From contig NZ_BMLW01000001.1 of the NCBI RefSeq assembly GCF_014645515.1, positions 496,001 through 560,000 of the forward strand: a stretch of DNA of 64,000 nt. Reading direction: 5' to 3'. Shown here one piece after another: positions 63,747 through 64,000 of this stretch. Position numbers and translations under genes: made by a program. The DNA comes from Oceanobacillus neutriphilus (GTDB lineage Bacteria > Bacillota > Bacilli > Bacillales > Amphibacillaceae). The first letter of the stretch is position 1. Each line of letters opens with the position of its first letter. The notes beneath the pieces are model-generated. The model was not told the origin of the DNA, searched no databases, and was given only the letters and a program-made list of their open reading frames with translations.

Positions 63747-64000
63747 TTAATTAGAGCTTACATATAACAATTTAATTGTTTGCTCCGTCCGGTTCAGCCA
63801 ATTGTGTGGAATGGTAGATTCCATATGAATACTCTCACCGGCATGTAAATCAATTTCTTCGTTTTCAAATATAATTGACAACGTACCCTCCAGGACGTAA
63901 ATAAATTCCTGTCCAGTGTGTGCAAGTGGACGAACGCCATTTTTTCTTGGCTGCAGTGTCACCAAAGTCGGAAGAAAAGACTGATTTGAAAATTTTCCCG
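63747..64000 (-). CDS. Cupin-domain regulator, C-terminal part (runs off right edge)
   Basis: The frame is open to base 64000, giving the last 84 codons. The cupin_2 domain is clear: HTGQEFIYVLEGTLSIIF, then DLHAGESIHMESTIPHNWLN, with the two His-containing cupin motifs. Proteins with this tail (for example PuuR-like) commonly carry an N-terminal Cro/C1 HTH, which would lie outside the window. Transcribed in the same direction just upstream of the DapA-like gene, it is probably the regulator of the operon. Confidence 0.8.
   Translation of the reverse strand, partial: GKFSNQSFLPTLVTLQPRKNGVRPLAHTGQEFIYVLEGTLSIIFENEEIDLHAGESIHMESTIPHNWLNRTEQTIKLLYVSSN

Overview
The window is AT-rich DNA (by eye about 35-37% GC) from a low-GC Gram-positive bacterium. 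Strong AGGAGG-type ribosome sites, frequent TTG/GTG starts, Bacillus-type catabolite (cre) sites, XylR and LicT control elements and best resemblance to Bacillaceae proteins point to an Oceanobacillus/Virgibacillus-like member of the Bacillaceae; the genus is a guess. It is almost entirely accessory carbon catabolism. I see no rRNA, tRNA, CRISPR, transposase or phage gene.

Layout. 1-2.5 kb: Opp/Dpp-type ABC transporter genes (minus), divergent from three Gfo/Idh/MocA-family dehydrogenases (2.7-6.0 kb, plus). 6.3-13.7 kb: a complete nucleoside salvage operon (minus): EcfT, two ECF ATPases, ribokinase, ECF S component, nucleoside hydrolase and an amidohydrolase/deaminase, under a LacI-type repressor with matching palindromic operators in front of both units. 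14.1-22.3 kb: a glucose-family PTS IIBC followed upstream by an unusual set of enzymes (M20 dipeptidase, FSA-type aldolase, Fe-alcohol dehydrogenase, RPE-like epimerase, tryptophanase-like beta-lyase) and a YheO-like regulator. This is the best candidate for an undescribed pathway. 22.9-26.7 kb: LicT antiterminator, beta-glucoside PTS and 6-phospho-beta-glucosidase, with a RAT/terminator leader.

27.0-35.1 kb: a mannose-family PTS (IIA, IIB, IIC, IID) with ManA and an MtlD-type dehydrogenase, preceded by the sigma-54 activator LevR. A near-perfect sigma-54 promoter overlaps the levR terminator. 35.4-38.7 kb: an M24-like protein with eroded metal ligands, a coiled-coil lipoprotein, and a short remnant of an SDR gene. 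38.7-46.6 kb: xylose locus (xylA, xylB, then a MalY-type beta-lyase and an NhaC-type antiporter on minus; xylR and galM on plus). 46.8-51.8 kb: PRD regulator plus fructose-family IIA, IIB, IIC and a second MalY-type enzyme. 51.9-53.2 kb: acetamidase/formamidase.

53.3-58.3 kb: MurQ, mannose-family IIA, IIB and a fused IIC-IID, NanE and an RpiR regulator: an amino-sugar (MurNAc/ManNAc) uptake and conversion operon. 58.4-59.6 kb: two small poorly characterised genes. 59.8-64 kb: a probable hydroxyproline/D-amino acid catabolic operon (2Fe-2S flavoprotein, DadA-like oxidase, DapA-family deaminase/aldolase) with a cupin regulator cut by the right edge. Five PTS permeases in one 64 kb window, each with its own type of regulator, suggest a sugar-utilisation island.
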